Positions 23,401-34,940 of a stretch of DNA of 64,000 bases are shown here, in pieces. The position numbers and the translations under genes were made by a program. Each line of letters starts with the position of its first letter. Within the stretch, counting starts at the first letter, position 1. Source of the stretch: Channa striata (taxonomy: Eukaryota > Chordata > Actinopteri > Anabantiformes > Channidae); NCBI GenBank assembly GCA_033026295.1, contig CM065176.1, positions 7,915,945 to 7,979,944 of the forward strand. The letters run 5' to 3'. The notes under the pieces were generated by a model. The model was not told where the DNA came from and made no database searches. It saw only the letters and a program-made list of their open reading frames with translations.

Positions 23401-25466
23401 AGGTAGTGTTTACAGACTCTCTGCCATCACTTTTTTTCTTCATCCAGTCTGAGCTGGTGTCATCCAGCTGCACAATAGATGAGTCCAGATGATAGCGAGG
23501 TAATGGCAGTCCTGAGCATTCGCATCCATCCCACATTGCAACCATCCACTGCACTTGAGATTGATTGAGCCCTGCCTTGTGGCAGAGGATGGAGTTGATA
23601 AGAGAGGACAATGAGCCTTCGAAGAGGCCACCCACATGATGCCATGTTGTGATTAAACATGGCAGCAGTCATAATGCCATTGTAATACCATCTCCATTGT
23701 CCCATTACACGATGTTTATTAAGTTAGTTGATCGATGCTGATGGCTGTGTTGTGTTGATGACGGAGGCTTTTTGGTTACGTGATACTCGACCGAGGATCT
23801 CTTGCTGTGGTGGTGGAATGAGATCACGATTCACTGATATCTGTTCAAGATAACTAATTTAGTCATCGTTTTTGGCCGCTGTAATTTGCTTCTGGTTGGT
23901 GCTGCCGTGTGCGAGAGCCATGTGTGCGTTTGTGCACACGCTCAACGAGTCATCTGTAGCAGCGTGGCTTTCAAGGTGTGAAGTGGAACAGAGTATAGTT
24001 AATGAAGGAGATGGGACTGTGTAATTATTCTGTGGAGGACGGATTACCAGTTTACTTAACCACTGATGGTTCACCTTGAAGTGCAGATGCCAAGGGGATA
24101 AAACCCGCACCACTCTGTCCCTCATTACCTTCACATGGACTAAACATGTTTGCTACTAATCCGTCGTTATTTAATGTAGACCGAGTTGTTTAGCCAATGC
24201 ACGGTGGAAAAGTACTGTTGGGTATTAGGAAGAAGCATGAAAAGAGACCAACATTTCAGCCGTGCTCCGTGGTATTTGGTACACAGTGATCTTTGATCAC
24301 ACAGTTCCAAGAATCACACTGTATTTCTTGACAGAAAACACACAACTTGAGCAGGTTAAATAATTACAGGAATGAGAAGAATGAGCTTTATGTAAGGTAA
24401 CCCAGGCAACCCAGCATACGATTTCATAGGCGTTTTTCCCAGCTCCCACATTGTTAAATATAAATGAAAGCAGAAGCAAAATTGCATCAACATCCACACT
24501 GATGAGTTGTCATTTTAGAATTAGATTGTATTATTGCCAGCAGATCTACTGATTACAGTTGTCTATGGTGAAAAATGACAGCCCCACCATTTAAGAAAAT
24601 CACTTCAAATTACACACACACAGAATTATCAGCTGTACATTCTAGAGTGGTACTAAGCATCCCCTCCTTATCTGAAGCATCCATCTGCGTCCCAAACACA
24701 CTGCCTCATTAGAATGCATCTCCCTGAGATTGTGTCAAACTTAAAATGTAAACACATGGAGGAGGCATTCGGCTGATGATATTTTAACCTGAGGGTCTGA
24801 CTGTGAGCTGATGACAGCAAGAACATGAAGCTCTCAATGGATGCTCACTTTATAGACACTTCTGCCCACATTGGAGATATGGGAAATGCTACACTGAAGA
24901 GAAATGGCCTGTGTGTGTGTGTGTGTGTGTGTGTGCGTGCGCGCGCACAAATTGATGCACCTATCCTTGCGCTTATGTGTACATATCTGTATGTGTGGAT
25001 TGAGTGGGTGTCCTGCTGAATCAGTCCAAGTGTATCTCATCACAAGAGAGACAGATTGAGGGTTGAGGGTGTGTCAAGGATTGCCTCCTATTTCAGCTCA
25101 GCTGCAGCCGGCAGGATTTTCATTTTTGTTTTCATTAGCAAATAAAATGCACCCTGCTGTTAGAGTTGACACAAGGGAGAAAACGCATAAATAGGAAACG
25201 CTAACTTTTAAAGCGTCTGTCTGAGCAGCAGTAGTTTGTAATTGTGCTTTTCACACATCCGCTGCCATGATTACTTCAACTTTAGAACCCCAAACACAAT
25301 GCATATTGAATGTAATACATAACAAATACCATGTAGACAACAAGCCAGGCTCACTTTGGCTGGGTGAACACAGCAGTGAGTGTGTGCAAAACACACCCAG
25401 TTAACGTGGGAATATGTTCCATTATATTATTTTGCAACACTGGAAAATCTTATAATTTGCATGAAT
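20497..25466. other. intronic sequence, no gene recognised
   Basis: Mostly unassigned. It contains a 10-bp inverted repeat around 20582-20615 (cagcatgttt and its complement) and poly-T tracts near 22000 and 22143-22164. Open frames here have no domains. Confidence 0.5.
24909..24948. repeat. (GT)n microsatellite ending in a GC-alternating run
   Basis: About 12 GT units pass into gcgtgcgcgcgcac. The whole 40 bp alternates purine and pyrimidine. Confidence 0.97.
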
Positions 25467-25858
25467 TTAAAGGAAGCCTTCACTGATTTTAAACCTCCTT
25501 CTTTTGGTTCAAGTTTGCACAAATACATAAATGTCATTAAAATCGCCTTTGGCTTTAACATGTTCAAATATCTTTCTACTTCTAGCTGAAAAAAGCCTCT
25601 ACACAACATCACTTAAAGGAACGTTCAGTTCAGATGATGTCATCTCGCTGCTCACACTATGGAGTTTGTAATCATGGTCCGCCTGCTTTTCCAGGGCTCC
25701 TCCAGATGACATCATCTGAACTCCTCACATCACCAGTTTAGCTAGAAGCAGAAAGGTATTACAATTTAGGGAAGTCAGCAGGAAGTGTAAAATTATTATG
25801 TACATATACACCCTAAACTAAAGTCATAGAAAGCACATTGGTGTAGTTGCCCTTGAAC
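25467..25858. mobile_element. MITE-like repeat family, copy 2 (nearly full length)
   Basis: It begins TTAAAGGAAGCCTTCACTGA and ends with a diverged complement, ggtgtagttgcccttgaa. These make inverted termini of about 25-28 bp beginning with a TTAA-like tetranucleotide, as in piggyBac-type insertions. Internally it has arms cctctacacaacatcac, cagatgatgtcatctcgctg and ctccagatgacatcatctga, which pair partly with one another, so the element can fold back. No coding sequence. Non-autonomous; the superfamily is an inference. Confidence 0.6.
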
Positions 25859-26023
25859 AGATTTAATCTGGTGCCATTTATGTATATTGTTGTACCTTAT
25901 AAAATATGTGTTGTATATTCATGCATCAAATAGTTTACAGTTTAGCTCTCTCTTTGTCATATATGTTACTTGAGAAGTAAGTTATAGTTTAGACTCAACC
26001 CTGTCTTTAACTGTCTTCTCCAG

Positions 26024-26202
26024 GCACTACAGTGATGACAATGACAGCATTTGACGCTGACGACCCTGCCACAGATAACGCTGCGTTGCGCTACAACATC
26101 GTCAGACAGTCGCCAGACAAGCCGTCCCCAAACATGTTCTACATTGATGCAGAAAAAGGCGACATTGTCACTGTCATCTCGCCCGCATTACTTGACAGAG
26201 AG
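26024..26202 (+). CDS. cdh13: cadherin-13 (T-cadherin) internal exon, middle of EC2
   Basis: T-cadherin is an atypical cadherin held at the cell surface by a GPI anchor instead of a transmembrane and catenin-binding tail. It acts in homophilic recognition, axon and vascular guidance, and adiponectin binding. This 179-bp exon begins with the last two bases of a glycine codon (intron phase 1) and then encodes 59 residues without a stop, ending in phase 0 at GAG before the donor gtaggt. Visible motifs are TAFDADDPATDN, whose DAD (26053-26061) supplies calcium ligands at the EC1-EC2 junction; SPNMFYID, a cadherin-repeat core; and LDRE at 26191-26202, which contributes to the EC2-EC3 calcium site. 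The DPATDN stretch and the PALLDRE ending match vertebrate CDH13 as I recall it much better than classical cadherins 2 or 4. The acceptor has a strong pyrimidine tract. Only part of the gene is in the window, so no start or stop codon is expected. Identity is by recalled family resemblance, not by search. Confidence 0.95.
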
Positions 26203-27880
26203 GTAGGTTAACTTGCAAAACGTGTGTTTGTGTGTGTGTATGTGCGGTGTGTCGCACTGCACTGAGTGATGGTCCTTTACCAAATGAAACAGAGTGTGTG
26301 TTTTTGCTGGACAGACTGTTGTCACAAGCCTTACGCTTGCCATCGTTTCTGAAATGCAGCCTGCTCTATTGTATATCATCTCTGTCTCAACTTGTCACTA
26401 ATGCTGGCAGTGAGTCAAAAGACTGTTTTGTGTGTGCGCTGTATGACACCTATAAGTTTTAATATGTGACTTTGTGAGAACGAGCACTTGTGCGTTGCAG
26501 TGAGCAGGCGCTGAAACCAGATGAGCGCCTCTCCATTTCCCCATCTAACCGGAGCGAGACAACGGGATGATTGCTTTTTCAGCAGGGTGACGAATGCCAG
26601 AACATCGATTGGGTTCGCTGGTGGAAGAGGAATATTAGCTGTTGTCAGACACTTAGCGCATAGTTTAATTGAGGTGATACACACTCATGCGCCGGCTCTG
26701 GTGGTGTCCAACACGCCGGGCTGAAAACCTCCCATCCGGAACTGCTGGAACCATAGCAGCTAACCACCCTGATGAGACGCTCCCAGAGATACAGTAAATT
26801 GTTTAATAGAGGTGTAATTGATTAAAAGTACAGCGAAACGAGATGTCATCAATGCAGAGAAAACTCTTGATGCTGGTTTTGAGAAGCTTTTAGAGATTGA
26901 ATGATTGAAATGTTTGTTGTTGGTTATTATAGTTTTTCTCTTGTGGAATTGAAAAGTGACTCTTTTGAAGCATATCATTCACAGAATATTTCAAAGGTAA
27001 AATGCAGCTTATCCTCAGTCAAAATGTTTCACAACTACTACTAACAGGTTGTTTGAAGTAGGCACAAAGCCAAATTGTCAGCATGTTTGTGGCCTCGGCA
27101 AATCAGTGGAAAAAGCAGATTCTTCTTTTCACTTCATTCTCCATAGGTGATAAACTCTTGAAGCTAATAATGAGTCCTTCAAACATGCAAAGACATAAAA
27201 CCCAAGTTAGTCCTTTTAGACGCATCGCATCTGGAGTCCTGCTTGATTATTTTACTTAAACTGTGTTCAGCACCTTAGGTGGTACTCACTGTGTGTGTAT
27301 GTCTTCTTTTTTCATGGAGTATCACTGCTGTGACAAAGAGCCTGGTGGGTATCAGAGGTTTACCTTTGTTTTTCCTCTGTGTGTTCTACATTTTCTGTCA
27401 AACTCTGATCAGCAGGAATGTTCCACTGAGCCTTTAAGCCACCAGAAATGAAGTGCAGAAATGAACACCATGGTGTCAAAGTATTTTCTGTAATATTCAT
27501 AGCAATTGGTCAGTTATACATGTGCTGAGATGGAGTCTACGCCACACGACCAGACGTTGCAGCCCATGAAATCTTCTGCATTTCAAGTTCAATCAAAGAG
27601 AAAGATGCACAATCCAATGTGATGATTTTTATAAACAGCCAAATAACTGTGACTAATCCATGTCTGTGATAGTAGCCCACTGTGGTTTTAACATGATTGC
27701 AGATGTGGCCAACTCAAAGCAGTAAAAGCCTGAAGCGCCATGTAAGATTGTCTTCATGTTGTATCTACAAGTATCTATCCTGCTAATCCACACGCTGCCA
27801 TAATTTATTAGTGTACCGGGTTTTTCCAAATCGTCCTCAGGGGTTGCAGCAATAGTCCAACTGCTGTGCAGCATCTCTGT

Positions 27881-30149
27881 AAAAAAAAAAAAAAGGGAGT
27901 GAAACTTCTTTCAAAGCGCAGTCAGTCAGAACAGCCAAATGAAAAGGCAAAAGGCATTAGTTTCAAACTCCACCTTACTCTGCGTCTGCAGAGATTTAAA
28001 CCAGCCACTTCAGCACATCCCCATAAATATAGCGCCAGTATGTCAGCCATTGATTCTATCTGCTGTCCACGGTGTGGCTTCTGAAGACGCAATGTCCAGC
28101 GTATGCGCACAGTATATGTGAGGCACAGAGGGGAAAGAGAGAGCGGTTAACACACCAGAGACAGAAGATACAAAAGGCAAGAGAATCCTTAGCCCTGCAT
28201 TCTCCTTATTCCTCAGACATACAGTAATTCAGGTGGAGCTCTAAGTGTATTTGGATAGACACCTCACCTGCCCCGGGGAGGCAGAAAGCAATCCGGAGAA
28301 AATTGGAAAATCAATTTTGTCACATTGAAATCAGTTAGATTTTCCCTCTAGTGCTTTCTCTGAGGCGTAAAATCCTGTCTTGATATGCACATTTATTCCA
28401 CCGCTCTGTGTTTTTCTCCTCACTTTACTTTAGACACATCTCCTCTCACTGTCTTATATTATTCTGACACACAACACTGTTGGATCAATGGCAAGCTATA
28501 ATTTTTGACAGCTAATATTGCTGCAGAGATGAGGCCATTTTCATAAGTCTGAGAGAAAGGTGGAGTGCTCGCATCTTGCACTGGATGCGCATGTAAATCT
28601 CTCAATGTAAATCAATCTACAATCTAAAAATGTTCATCTTGTCTGTCGGTGTTTTCTTAGAAGTCAACACGTCTACGTACAAACTAAGGCTGCGCAGTGT
28701 GATAACACAAGAACAACACATAGAAACGTGATTTATTTGATCTTTTTGCACATGGACAGTAGATGGTTGTTAAATTGGATGGAAATATCCATATAGGAAG
28801 CTGCCTGTTTCTAGTCTAGTCGTTTTTGATAAATGTGACTTATAATGAGACATAAAGGGTTGAATATGTCAGTGTTATGTTCCACCCTTTTCTAACCAGT
28901 ATGAGAGTGTGTTGCAGATGGAGTACATCACATTTTTCTGATGTGAAGTGTGTATCTACAGGTTTAAATGCATAGATTAGTTGTTTGGCGTGAACTAAAC
29001 ATCCATAGTGCAGGGCATTCAGCCAGTTCGCATTCACAGGGTGTCGAAAAGCTCTGCTTTGTGCAGTCCTTTTGTGTTACATGCTGACACTTAGCTACCT
29101 GCTCTCGTTTCTGCCGCACTCAGTGTAGTACAATAGAAACCCTGGTGCCTTAATTTCAGTGTCTAAAGCATTGATATAGGATATGAAGTGAAAGGTTGGG
29201 AGGTGGTCGACGAATGATGATTGCTGCACAATGTTACACACGTGGTTACTATAGTACAGAAGTATGTTTGCGAGGTTCTCACTGTGTGTAGTGTTTTGTT
29301 CCTTGTAATTGGTCTGGTAACTTGTCCCCACCCTGACATTTCTGTCCTACCCTAACCCATGTTATCTCTCAACGCAGCGTCATCCTGAAATTATTTTCCC
29401 TAACCATTTCACAGTTGTGTGTATGTAGTGTCATTTCCCTTTGCGTCGAATGGTGGCACAGAGCATCGACTGGTGATGAGAAGGGGTACGCGTGGGGCCA
29501 ATATGAAACGCCAAGAACGAAAAAAGCAGGCGCAATTTTACACCTTGGGAAGCGTCATTATCTGATGCCGTAGGGTGAGAACATGTTGGTATATTCTGAA
29601 GCGGTCTTCCTGTGGATTCTGCACACTTAGGAAACCATAATCCCAGTATCTGAGCTAGTTGATTTATCAGTCTAACACTGGTTGCCTCAGTCAACTGTGC
29701 GCCATGCACCACCTCCCACAGTAACTGTCCAAATGCAATACATCCTTTTCAAAGGCTTGTGAACTGTAGGAGTGGAGATAAGAATCAGAAAAGAAACGAG
29801 GAGAGCCGGCAGGATGGAGGGTGGCAGACAGAGGCACAGTAAATTTCCCTCTAGTCTCCAAAATAACAAGCTTTCTCCGAACGTGATCGGCTTCACCCCT
29901 TTGATTCAAAACCGAGACGAAAACAAGTGTATCACCTGGAATTACCTAGCTTTATGTGTAAATGTATCCAAAAATGTCATCGGGTCTACGTCTGAAAAAC
30001 AATTATACACATTTTTTAAACTGATAACACATACTTTTGTATCGATCTTGTTGATATTGAGCCCATCATTTAAACATTCACAGAGCTGGCTGAAAAAAAG
30101 AACGTGAACCTCAAGGCTAATGGCATCAATAAAAGCTAATTGGAGTCAG
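27881..30149. other. intronic sequence, no gene recognised
   Basis: It starts with a poly-A run (27881-27894), followed by unassigned sequence. The open frames at 29431-29712 (-) and 29772-30107 (+) have no recognisable domain. Confidence 0.45.
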
Positions 30150-30650
30150 AAGTTAGCAAACCTGGGGTCCAATCAATGCAACCAAATTATAGGTGTGAGT
30201 TAGAGCTGTTCTGACCTAAAACAAACATTCACTTTGCTTTTCCACAAAATGCCTCGCAACAAGGTGATTGAAGAAGGCTTATAATAAATGATGGCTGATT
30301 TCCATAAAGCTGAAGAGGGTTACAAAGGTTTTAGAAATGTTATCAGCCCTGCAGTTAGACAAACTGTCTATAAATGGAAATGATTTCATACTCCTCCCAG
30401 GCACTCTACAAGTGGGAGAGTTGCTTAGCTGTAATGACCCCAAAGGCAGAAGGCTCAATAAGGTGAAAAAAAAAAAGGCCCAAACAAACATTAGCAGCTA
30501 ATGGCTTAAAGAAATCATTGGAGCTGATTAACATCCCTGATCATGAACCTCATACACAAATCATGGCACGTGTGGAGTCCATAGTAGGACGCCACAGAAG
30601 CAAAGTACCACACAGGGATGGTATAAAGATCATTCCAGAGGGGAGGGGGG
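30150..30650 (+). mobile_element. second Tc1/mariner-like relic
   Basis: Upstream untranslated-like sequence leads to an ATG at 30249 reading MPRNKVIEEGL before two stops. In the same frame follow HKAEEGYKG (30303-30329) and YKWK (30369-30380), which match the spacing of the first helix-turn-helix in Tc1-like transposases of fish. Later frames are broken, and no catalytic DDE block or terminal repeats were recognised. It is a decayed 5' portion only, with approximate boundaries. I am less sure of it than of the 7900-8943 copy. Confidence 0.5.
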
Positions 30651-33600
30651 AGCATCAGGCTGCGTGTACTCCATAGCTTTATGCCCACTGAAGAAAATGT
30701 GGATCGACAGGATTGTTAATGTATCTTACAACAGCATCTCAGGGTGGGTTCCGTCAGCTGACGCTTGGTAGAAGGTGGGTGATGACCCTTAACATCAGTA
30801 AGTAAACTATAAAATGGCGTCAGACAAAGTGAATCCTCCCACAGTGGCCCAGTTACAGACCAGCTGTCAACAAAATGGAGACACTGGAACGAGCTTCAGA
30901 GTGTCGATTGCATTGTATTTATGAAATACAAAGGCTCCTGTTCTTTTTCACACGCACTGTGACAAACAGGACGTCAAAACGCCTAAAAAATGATAAGTGT
31001 TTGTGTGTAATTAGCTTCATTTGTCTCGACCTGGGACTCGTTGCCCCTTTTTATACTGACGCGTGAATGTTCAGATGAGCACACGCAGAACTGCTGTTGT
31101 TCTGTGCGCTCGTACAGTCTGATTTATACTGTGCTTTGTAAGACATAATGACGAACAGTTGAGCAGTTCACACTGAGATGTGGATACAGTCACAAAGAAA
31201 GATGTAAGTTTGCTTTAACACAGAAATAGGAGCGGGTGCTCTGAGAGGTAATAACACACACTGAATAAGACGGAAAAAGGGAGATGGGGAGATTATTGAC
31301 TTGAGCTTCATGTAGAATGTATCTGAAGTTACATTACATTGATAGAGTGATCGCATTTCCTAGGGATGCACACAAACACAGACGTATGTCTTTGCCGCAC
31401 ACACACATACATCCGTCACTGTAATCTATTTTAGTCTATGGAGTGTCCGTGTGCGGGCAGCCTGTAACCAGAGAGGACAGACTGCTAATGGCAGTGTGAC
31501 TTTCTGACTCCCTAATGCTCTCTGGCCAATCTGGGAGCTGTCACTGCTAAGGATAGCCAATCGATGAAGTCGGCCGACCCCTCCATCTCCCTCCGTGTTC
31601 TACAAAGGTGAATTACATGGAGATAAAATGGATGTCTGTGTGTGTGTGTGTTTATTTGTGGGCGGAGGGGGGAAAGTTGTGTTGTTTATGCCCAAATAAA
31701 ACCGCAAGTTTCGTTCATTTTGAGCTTTGTATTTTTACGGCCTCCATCTGTGGAGATGTGTCGTGAGTGGCTGTTAAATACTTTTTTTTTCTGTCAGACA
31801 GAAAGCACATCTTAACAACCAATACAGTACAATGCGTTTTTCTTCTAATCTGAAGGTGACTTTCAGGTAGAAAAGTAGTGCTCAACAATCACTGTTGGAA
31901 AAAAAGATTTGCTCCTGAAAAGGACAATGATTCTCCAGGCGGATTCGGTTGAACAGTGCGCAGCCTGTTGTACGGCATTAAGTAAAGCTTGGTGTTGTCA
32001 GGACAGGTTATATTTCTTGTTAAGGCAAATGGATCACCTGTCGGCACATTACCTTTGAGGGTGTGTTGTCTGTATATTAAGCACTTACGTTGCTGGTGCG
32101 TGCGCCGTAAATGTGTTCACATCATCTGTTACGTTTTGCTTAACTAGTACAGCTCCAGGCAGGCAGGTAGATGGATGAACGTGCACAATTATCCCTGATC
32201 TGCAGTGTACTATATAACCATGGCTGAGAGTAAAAGGCTCTCATTTTTTTTCGTTTTTTTTTGGGGGGGGGTGGGATGGAGAGTGCTTTTTGACGCTGTT
32301 TGATAAGAAAGCGTTTCCCGTCTAATGGCTTATTTGGCTCCGTGGTCAGAGAGGCTACTTGCCTTTGCGCTGTGATGAATGACAGCTGCGTCTTTGGCAG
32401 GTTACAGTCTTTAGGAAAACTGCATTCATCTTGTCGGCTTCCATTGTTGTGGTCCCGACCACCCCGCCCTCCGCCCTCGCCGTGCCTGTTCATCACTTTG
32501 TTTTCTTGCTTATTTTCATTTTGTGTTATTTTCTCTTTGTCTCCCTGCCTCAGTGTCTATCTCTTTTTTTGTTTTCTGTCAGCCTCGCCTCCCCTCCTCT
32601 GTCAACACTTCACTCTGGACATCCAATTACTTGCAGGTCATAGCATAGTGATTCCATTCAGAGCAGCGCCATTCAGCACAGGCCTCAAACAGCCATTCAA
32701 ATTACATTCTCGGCTGCCTTCAGAGTTGCCACTCGGCAGAATGTTGTTTTCAAACATTTCGGGGGCCACCACCTAATCTGATCCCCCAAACATAATTCAA
32801 TGTCAGTCGTCACATAAAGATGCTTTCCTCTCTTCAATTAGCGTCTCGTTTCCTCGTGTCACAGCAACAAGACGAAGCAGACAGAGAAATATTTACTCCT
32901 TCCAGGTAGAGGCCAGAGAGTTATTATATTATGTCATTTATATGCAAATAATACAGCACAGGGAACACATTGATAAGATTTCATTACAGCAGATCTGATG
33001 TGCACTTCAGTTTATAAACTTCCTTTCATTCCCCTATTATGATCTGGAGATTGGACAGGTGTGAGTAGATGAGCTGGCTGGAGAGAGTTGCAGGCAAGTA
33101 TGGACAAAGGTACTGTGTGTAGGCCCTCGGAGCTGATGGAGACGTGAGAACGAAGAGGTGCAGTGATGCCCCTGAGGAGGCCGACAAGAGCGACAAACGA
33201 TCAGCGACAGAGTGAAGTGCCGGTTCAGTCTCTGGTAAAAGATGCAGCCCCCAGTCAGCGGCTTCATTGAGCAGTGAGGCTGTTGGAAGGTTCACGGGTG
33301 CCGTGACGGTGGCAGCACGGAGAGCAATTTTTAGCAACAGCATTGTTATTTTATTCATAGCAACAACAATAAAGTGACTTTGCTCTTTGTATTCACAGTC
33401 AGCGAAATGTTTTTCTTTTCTTTTTTTTTTCAACCATATCTGCAGCCGATAGCTTCAGAGTTATGTGCAGGTAATTTAAAGATACAGAGGTGGAGTGTAT
33501 CTCTGCAAGAACTGAGAGGCTGCAGCTCAGTACTTTGTATACATGAATTATTACACTACATGAACTAAAATCTAGTTTTTATCAAACCTCATGTGCGTGT

Positions 33601-34540
33601 AAATATAGAGGGGTGGCAAATTCCTCTACTCTCTGTATTGATAGTTTACCTCATGATTAACACACTGATCTTTTGAGGGTTTTTTGTGTGTCTGTGCTTA
33701 TTGCATAAGTGTTTGTCTGTGTGTATATTTGTACGTGTTTGCCGGTGCTGTTGGTCTCCAGACTTCATCTACTACAATTAATTCTGTAGTAGAGACAGAA
33801 GGGTTCATAATGTCAAGTTATGCACAACAACTTGCTCAGTTATAGTTCCGGCCAATAATGAACATACGATAATAAAGCACTGTATGTTCTACTGTTCGGG
33901 ATCTCGTCCCACTGCGAACGTTTTAAGACACACAAGGTACAATGACTGCAGTTATTGAGGTAAAGATTCTGAAAATGTCCCAGATCTCAAGAATTTATCA
34001 ATAACATTCATCAGTTATGACTCACGAAGCTAATTATCAGGAACTGCTCGAGTTATGGCTCCGAGCTACTTTGTTTTATCAGTGCAGTGTGGTTTGATCA
34101 GATTTAATTAACAGTCAGCTGTCAACAGTCAAATGTTGCTAAACCCTGATGGGTTAGTGGAAATTTGCAATATCATCTTTAGCTGGCTGAGCCCCATCCT
34201 CCGTCAGAACAGCAAGAGGAGCACGGAACGGTTTAGTGTGAAATAAATCTGTTCTATCTCTGTCAGAAAAATATTGAGCTCCTCTCTAAGAATGGAGCAA
34301 ATTATGGTAACAGGTTTTCAGGGCCTGTAAAAGCACATCCACCCATCTCCCTAATCGAAAAATCAAGACTTAATGAAAACACACCCACTAAAAACACAGC
34401 TGTTTTAACTGCTGGATGCAACATGCCCTCCTACAACACTGAGATAATGATGGGTAGTGAATGTGCACTCCAGCTTTTCAGTTCCCAATTCACTTTTGGC
34501 GATGAACTAGTTGGGAACACGAACTGTACGGTTTTGAACT
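30651..34540. other. intronic sequence, no gene recognised
   Basis: It includes short GT runs (31637-31650), poly-T/poly-G at about 32247-32269, and a relatively GC-rich patch at 33060-33320. The 158-codon frame at 32300-32776 (+) is low-complexity pyrimidine-driven sequence with no domain. Confidence 0.5.
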
Positions 34541-34940
34541 TGCCTCCTTTGGTTCTAGTTTGGGTTGTGCATGAACAGAAATGCCATTAATCTTCCCTTT
34601 GAATTCCCTATTTTAAAATCTCCTTCTAGCTGAAAAACACCTCCAGATGACATCACTTGGAGGAACCTCCAGTTCAGATTGTGTTATCTTGTTGGTTGGA
34701 CAAGTTTTGAGTTTGTAATCCCGGTCAATCTGCTTTCCCAGAGCTGATGACAGATGACATCCTTTGAACCCCTAATGAGGAAAAACTCCTCCAGGTGATG
34801 TCATGTGGAGGATTTGTTTATAGCTAGAAACAGGGAAATGTTATAATATAGTGAAATTAAAGGAAATTTTCAAATCATTATTTTACGTTTACACCCTAAA
34901 GTCATAGAGAGCAAGTCGAAAATTAGTGAAGTGGTCATTT
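34541..34940. mobile_element. MITE-like repeat family, copy 3
   Basis: It is collinear with copy 2: ttggttctagtttg, then ccttctagctgaaaaa, the arm ctccagatgacatcacttgg, gagtttgtaatcccggtc, agatgacatcctttgaac, the arm ctccaggtgatgtcatgtgg, tagctagaaacaggg and the end gaaaattagtgaagtgg. The left terminus is diverged. It preserves both palindromic arms that copy 1 has fused. Confidence 0.65.

Larger units (their letters stand above)
1..26023 (+). other. cdh13: cdh13 intron upstream of the first visible exon (3' part)
   Basis: This is intronic sequence ending in a good acceptor: a pyrimidine-rich tract (ctgtctttaactgtcttctc) followed by CAG at 26021-26023. The preceding exon should end in the first base of a glycine codon and encode the EC1-EC2 boundary, including another DxNDxxP-type linker. 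I looked for such a segment and did not find one, so it probably lies outside the window. The sequence is AT-rich with frequent stops in all frames. The open frames present are short and resemble no protein I recognise apart from transposon remnants, which are listed separately. Confidence 0.8.

Noticed and set aside
1..26023. the preceding cdh13 exon (EC1-EC2 boundary)
   Set aside because: I looked for a segment encoding a DxNDxxP linker and ending in a phase-1 donor and found none. It is probably outside the window.
32300..32776. 158-codon open frame on the + strand
   Set aside because: It is dominated by Ser/Leu/Phe/Pro from pyrimidine-rich DNA, has no domain, and a second frame is open over the same bases. 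It is likely chance in a large intron.
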